A stretch of DNA of 64,000 nucleotides from Nocardioides solisilvae (GTDB lineage: Bacteria > Actinomycetota > Actinomycetes > Propionibacteriales > Nocardioidaceae). Under the pieces are notes generated by a model, which saw only the letters and a program-made list of their open reading frames with translations, ran no database searches and was not told the DNA's origin. How positions within the stretch are numbered: position 1 is the first letter of the stretch; each line of letters begins with the position of its first letter. This document shows positions 61,643 to 64,000 of the stretch, piece by piece. The position numbers and the translations under genes are program-made. The stretch is from positions 310,001 to 374,000 of the forward strand of contig NZ_QHKX01000004.1 in NCBI RefSeq assembly GCF_003194625.1, read 5' to 3'.

Positions 61643-62416
61643 TCAGGCCCGCGCGGCCACCGGGGTCTCGAGCCGGCCGACCAGCCAGGTCAGGGCCACG
61701 CCGAGCGTCCCCCAGAGGGTGGCCAGCGTGAGGAGCGAGGAGACCCTGAACTCCCACAGGACGTCGGCCGGGAAGTCGCCCAGCTCGTTGACCGTGGGCA
61801 TGGCGACCGCCGCCGCGGCCACGACCGCCACGTAGGCGGCACCGGCGACCACCACCCCGGTCCAGGCCCCCATGACGGCCGCGAGCCGACGCCCGAGCGC
61901 CACCGCGACCACCATCGCGACGACGGAGACCAGGAGGAAGGCGAAGTAGTAGGCCGTGCGCTCCCCGATGGTGTCCCCGCTGCCCACCGCCGGCGGGGCG
62001 GCGGGGTACTTCAGGAAGGGCACCAGGGCGTAGGCGACGAAGCCCAGCGCGGTGACGAGGGCGGTGGAGCCGACGACGCCCAGTCGTCCGAGGCGCCCCG
62101 CGACCCCCGCGGCCACCAGGGCGATGATCCCGCCGAGCGCCACGCCGACGGCGAGGGTGGCGGTGGCGAGCCCGGAGGTCTTCTGCGTGGTGCGGCTGAT
62201 CCCGCCCTCCTCCTCGTCGTGGGAGTGGGTGTGGGCCGCCTCGCCGTCACCGTGGGAGTGGGCGGCCTCGGCGGCGGGTGCAGGCGCCGCGGACTCCTCC
62301 AGGGCGATGGCGGCGTCGATGGGCGGTTCCCCCACCGTGTAGGCGACGGCGAAGGCCAGGAGGCCGGCGAACAGGCCGGCGAGCAGGCCGCGGACCAGGA
62401 AGGTGCGTGCAGTCAT
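61643..62416 (-). CDS. cbtA: Cobalt transporter subunit CbtA
   Basis: A 257-residue membrane protein with about seven helices. After the first helix (FLVRGLLAGLFAGLLAFAVAY) comes a long acidic, His-rich extracytoplasmic loop (AHSHGDGEAAHTHSHDEEEGG, seven His within about 30 residues) that could collect metal ions. Later segments FVAYALVPFLKYPAAPPAVG and RTAYYFAFLLVSV are family hallmarks. CbtAB is a B12-associated, predicted cobalt uptake system. The stop touches that of cobK: the genes are convergent with no gap. Confidence 0.9.
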   Translation of the reverse strand: MTARTFLVRGLLAGLFAGLLAFAVAYTVGEPPIDAAIALEESAAPAPAAEAAHSHGDGEAAHTHSHDEEEGGISRTTQKTSGLATATLAVGVALGGIIALVAAGVAGRLGRLGVVGSTALVTALGFVAYALVPFLKYPAAPPAVGSGDTIGERTAYYFAFLLVSVVAMVVAVALGRRLAAVMGAWTGVVVAGAAYVAVVAAAAVAMPTVNELGDFPADVLWEFRVSSLLTLATLWGTLGVALTWLVGRLETPVAARA

Positions 62417-62430
62417 GTGTCCGACCCCGC

Positions 62431-62658
62431 TCAGTGGCAGGGGTAGCCGAGCAGGTGCCGGCCGTCGTGGACCCACTCGTGGATCGCCGTGCCGGCCGGG
62501 ATCGAGATCGCCCCCTGGTCGGCGCTGACGAAGAAGATGACGAGCAGGCCGAGCAGGCCGACGAACAGCGCCCAGGGCGCCAGCTCGCGGAGGTCGACCG
62601 TGGGGATCTCGACGGTGGGGATGGCGCCGGCGACCGGCGCCGCAGCAGCGTGCGACAT
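62431..62658 (-). CDS. cbtB: Cobalt transporter subunit CbtB
   Basis: A 75-residue single-helix membrane protein (ELAPWALFVGLLGLLVIFFVS, about 25-47) ending in the His-rich signature HEWVHDGRHLLGYPCH, which is diagnostic of CbtB and likely binds cobalt. GGAGG lies upstream of the ATG. It is 14 nt before cbtA, so the two form an operon. No cobalamin riboswitch is seen on this strand; its control must differ from that of the facing btuF gene or be shared at the promoter. Confidence 0.9.
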   Translation of the reverse strand: MSHAAAAPVAGAIPTVEIPTVDLRELAPWALFVGLLGLLVIFFVSADQGAISIPAGTAIHEWVHDGRHLLGYPCH

Positions 62659-62715
62659 GTGTCCTCCTCAGGCCCGTGCGGATGTCGGACCACCGGGTGG
62701 TACGTTGCCCTCGCC

Positions 62716-62876
62716 GTGGTGCACGGGAAGCCGGTTCGAAGCCGGCGCGGCCCTCGCCACTGTGAGCGCGGAGCTCCGCGACCTCACCGACACTCCGGTG
62801 TCGGGACCACTGGGTGCATGCCTGGGAAGGTCGGTCGCTGGGTGTCGATGCGCGAGCCAGGAGACCGGCCACGGCG
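62716..62876 (+). promoter_or_regulatory. Cobalamin riboswitch (btuF-like leader)
   Basis: The strand reads GTGCACGGGAAGCCGGTTCG, AAGCCGGCGCGGCCCTC, GCCACTGTGAGCGCGGAGC, CCACTGGGTGCATGCCTGGG and ends in a consensus B12 box GCGAGCCAGGAGACCGGCC (about 62852-62870). A TACGTT hexamer at 62701-62706 is a suitable -10. It controls the downstream substrate-binding protein and permease genes. Confidence 0.93.
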
Positions 62877-62912
62877 CGTTCGCATCCACGAGGTCCTTGG
62901 AGAACAGATCCC

Positions 62913-63911
62913 ATGATTCGCCGTACCGTCATGCCCGTGGCGTCCCTCGCCGCCGGCGCCGTCCTGCTCCTCGCCGGCTGTGCCGGTGCCCCGGAGGCGA
63001 AGTCGGAGGCCGCCGAGCCCGACGCCCGCTTCCCCGTCTCCGTCGACAACTGCGACCACGACGTCGTCGTCGAGTCCGCCCCCGAGCGGGTGGTGACCCT
63101 GAACCAGGGCGCGACCGAGGTGGTCCTCGCGCTCGGGCTCGGCGACCGCCTCGCCGGCACCGCCTACCTCGACGACGCGATCTCCGAGCGCTGGGCCGCG
63201 GAGTACGAGAAGGTCCCGGTGCTGGCCGAGGAGTACCCCACCCACGAGGCCGTCCTGGAGGCCGAGCCCGACCTGGTGTACGCCTCCTACGCCTCCGCCT
63301 TCGACAAGGGCGTCGCCGGAGACCGTTCCGCCCTGGCGGGCTCGGGGACCGCGTCGTACCTGTCCCCCTTCGGGTGCCCCGAGGAGGACCAGCGCCCCGA
63401 CCCGACGTTCGACGCCGTGTGGCAGGAGCTGCACGACGTCGCCGCCCTGCTGGGCGAGCCCGACCGCTCGCAGTCGGTCGTGGCCGAGCAGCGAGAGACC
63501 CTCGACGCCGTCAGCGAGGAGGCTGCCGGTGCCGGGCTCACCGCCCTGTGGTACGACTCGGGCGACAAGACGCCTCTGGTCGGCGGCGGGCTGAGCGGGC
63601 CCCAGCTGATCCTCGACGCTGTCGGCGCGGAGAACATGTTCGAGGACGTGCAGCGGGGCTGGGGCGAGGGCAGCTGGGAGGACGTCCTGGCCGTCGACCC
63701 CGACGTCATCGTGCTCGCCGACGCCAGCTGGTCCTCGGCCGCCGAGAAGCGCGCCTACCTCGAGAAGGACCCGGTGCTCAGCGAGCTGACCGCGGTGCAG
63801 GAGGGCGCGTTCGTGACCGTGGCCTACTCCGAGTCCACGCCGGGGGTGCGGATGGTCGACGGCGCGGCCGCCGTGGCCGGCCAGCTGGCCGACCTCGGGC
63901 TCCAGGGGTGA
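62913..63911 (+). CDS. btuF: Cobalamin/iron-type ABC transporter substrate-binding lipoprotein (BtuF-like)
   Basis: A 332-residue lipoprotein: signal with lipobox LLAGC (Cys about 21), then a FecB/BtuF fold with APERVVTLNQGATEVVLALGLGDRL (about 58-82), LEAEPDLVYASY, GPQLILDAVGAENMFEDV and VLAVDPDVIVLADA. The riboswitch in the leader points to corrinoids as ligand; sequence alone would also allow siderophores. The stop overlaps the next gene's GTG by 4 nt. Confidence 0.88.
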   Translation: MIRRTVMPVASLAAGAVLLLAGCAGAPEAKSEAAEPDARFPVSVDNCDHDVVVESAPERVVTLNQGATEVVLALGLGDRLAGTAYLDDAISERWAAEYEKVPVLAEEYPTHEAVLEAEPDLVYASYASAFDKGVAGDRSALAGSGTASYLSPFGCPEEDQRPDPTFDAVWQELHDVAALLGEPDRSQSVVAEQRETLDAVSEEAAGAGLTALWYDSGDKTPLVGGGLSGPQLILDAVGAENMFEDVQRGWGEGSWEDVLAVDPDVIVLADASWSSAAEKRAYLEKDPVLSELTAVQEGAFVTVAYSESTPGVRMVDGAAAVAGQLADLGLQG

Positions 63912-64000
63912 GCCCGGCTCGCCGTACGGCGGGCCGGTCCCTCCTCGTGGCGACGCTCGCCGTGCTGTCCCTCGTGGCCAGCGCGGCCGTCGCGCTGGCC
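63908..64000 (+). CDS. FecCD/BtuC-family ABC permease, partial (cut by right edge)
   Basis: GTG 63908 overlaps the btuF-like stop (GTGA). The visible 31 residues are a basic start (VSPARRTAGRSLL) and a first hydrophobic helix (VATLAVLSLVASAAVALA), as in BtuC/FecD permeases. Position after a riboswitch-controlled BtuF-like protein supports a corrinoid importer; the rest is outside the window. Confidence 0.7.
   Translation, partial: MSPARRTAGRSLLVATLAVLSLVASAAVALA

Overview
The window is very GC-rich, densely packed chromosomal DNA from a high-GC Gram-positive bacterium. Gene content and order fit an actinobacterium of the Nocardioidaceae type (Nocardioides-like; inferred, not proven). The clearest marker is the order pgsA-like / DUF881 / small basic protein / DUF881 / gcvH / FHA protein (GarA type) / MerR (FtsR type) / DUF151 nuclease / MerR / gcvP at 21-30 kb. 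It matches the mycobacterial block around gcvH-garA-gcvB. Many genes have a -10-like hexamer 5-8 nt before the start codon and no Shine-Dalgarno, which suggests leaderless mRNAs.

Layout. 0-8.4 kb: LppM-type lipoprotein (cut by the left edge), PhoD phosphatase, VanZ protein, a UvrA-like ABC protein, a methyltransferase remnant, a secreted metalloprotease, a cyclophilin lipoprotein and OsmC. 8.4-16.2 kb: aminopeptidase N, FdhD and the SbcD-SbcC nuclease. 16.2-21.1 kb: sulfotransferase, the TldD/TldE protease pair and a serine hydrolase. 21.1-30 kb: gcvP behind a glycine riboswitch, then the conserved gcvH/garA/MerR/DUF881/pgsA block. 30-37.9 kb: two CNNM/CorC membrane proteins, a sulfatase, a gamma-glutamyltransferase, a hexapeptide acyltransferase and two membrane proteins. 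38-40.7 kb: a methionine ABC importer (metQ-metN-metI). 40.7-48 kb: a membrane-anchored EEP phosphatase, a DinB2-type polymerase, an HxlR regulator divergent from a methyltransferase with an inverted-repeat operator between them, a DoxX-like protein, an epimerase and a PAP2 phosphatase.

47.9-53.9 kb is a decayed accessory segment. Intact carbamate kinase (arcC) and lysyl-tRNA synthetase genes sit among wreckage: a frameshifted DUF2254 gene, a copper-type P-ATPase truncated and fused to the tail of a beta-CASP metallohydrolase, and a frameshifted trehalose-synthase-type glycosyltransferase. The segment ends at the 3' third of a tRNA-Pro gene followed by its hairpin terminator, which looks like an integration-site scar.

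54.2-64 kb is a cobalamin/cobalt locus. It has a histidine phosphatase, a cobalamin riboswitch before cobN-cobF-cobQ-cobK (joined by 4-nt overlaps), a convergent cbtB-cbtA cobalt transporter pair, and a second cobalamin riboswitch before a BtuF-like lipoprotein and the start of a FecCD/BtuC permease that runs off the right edge.
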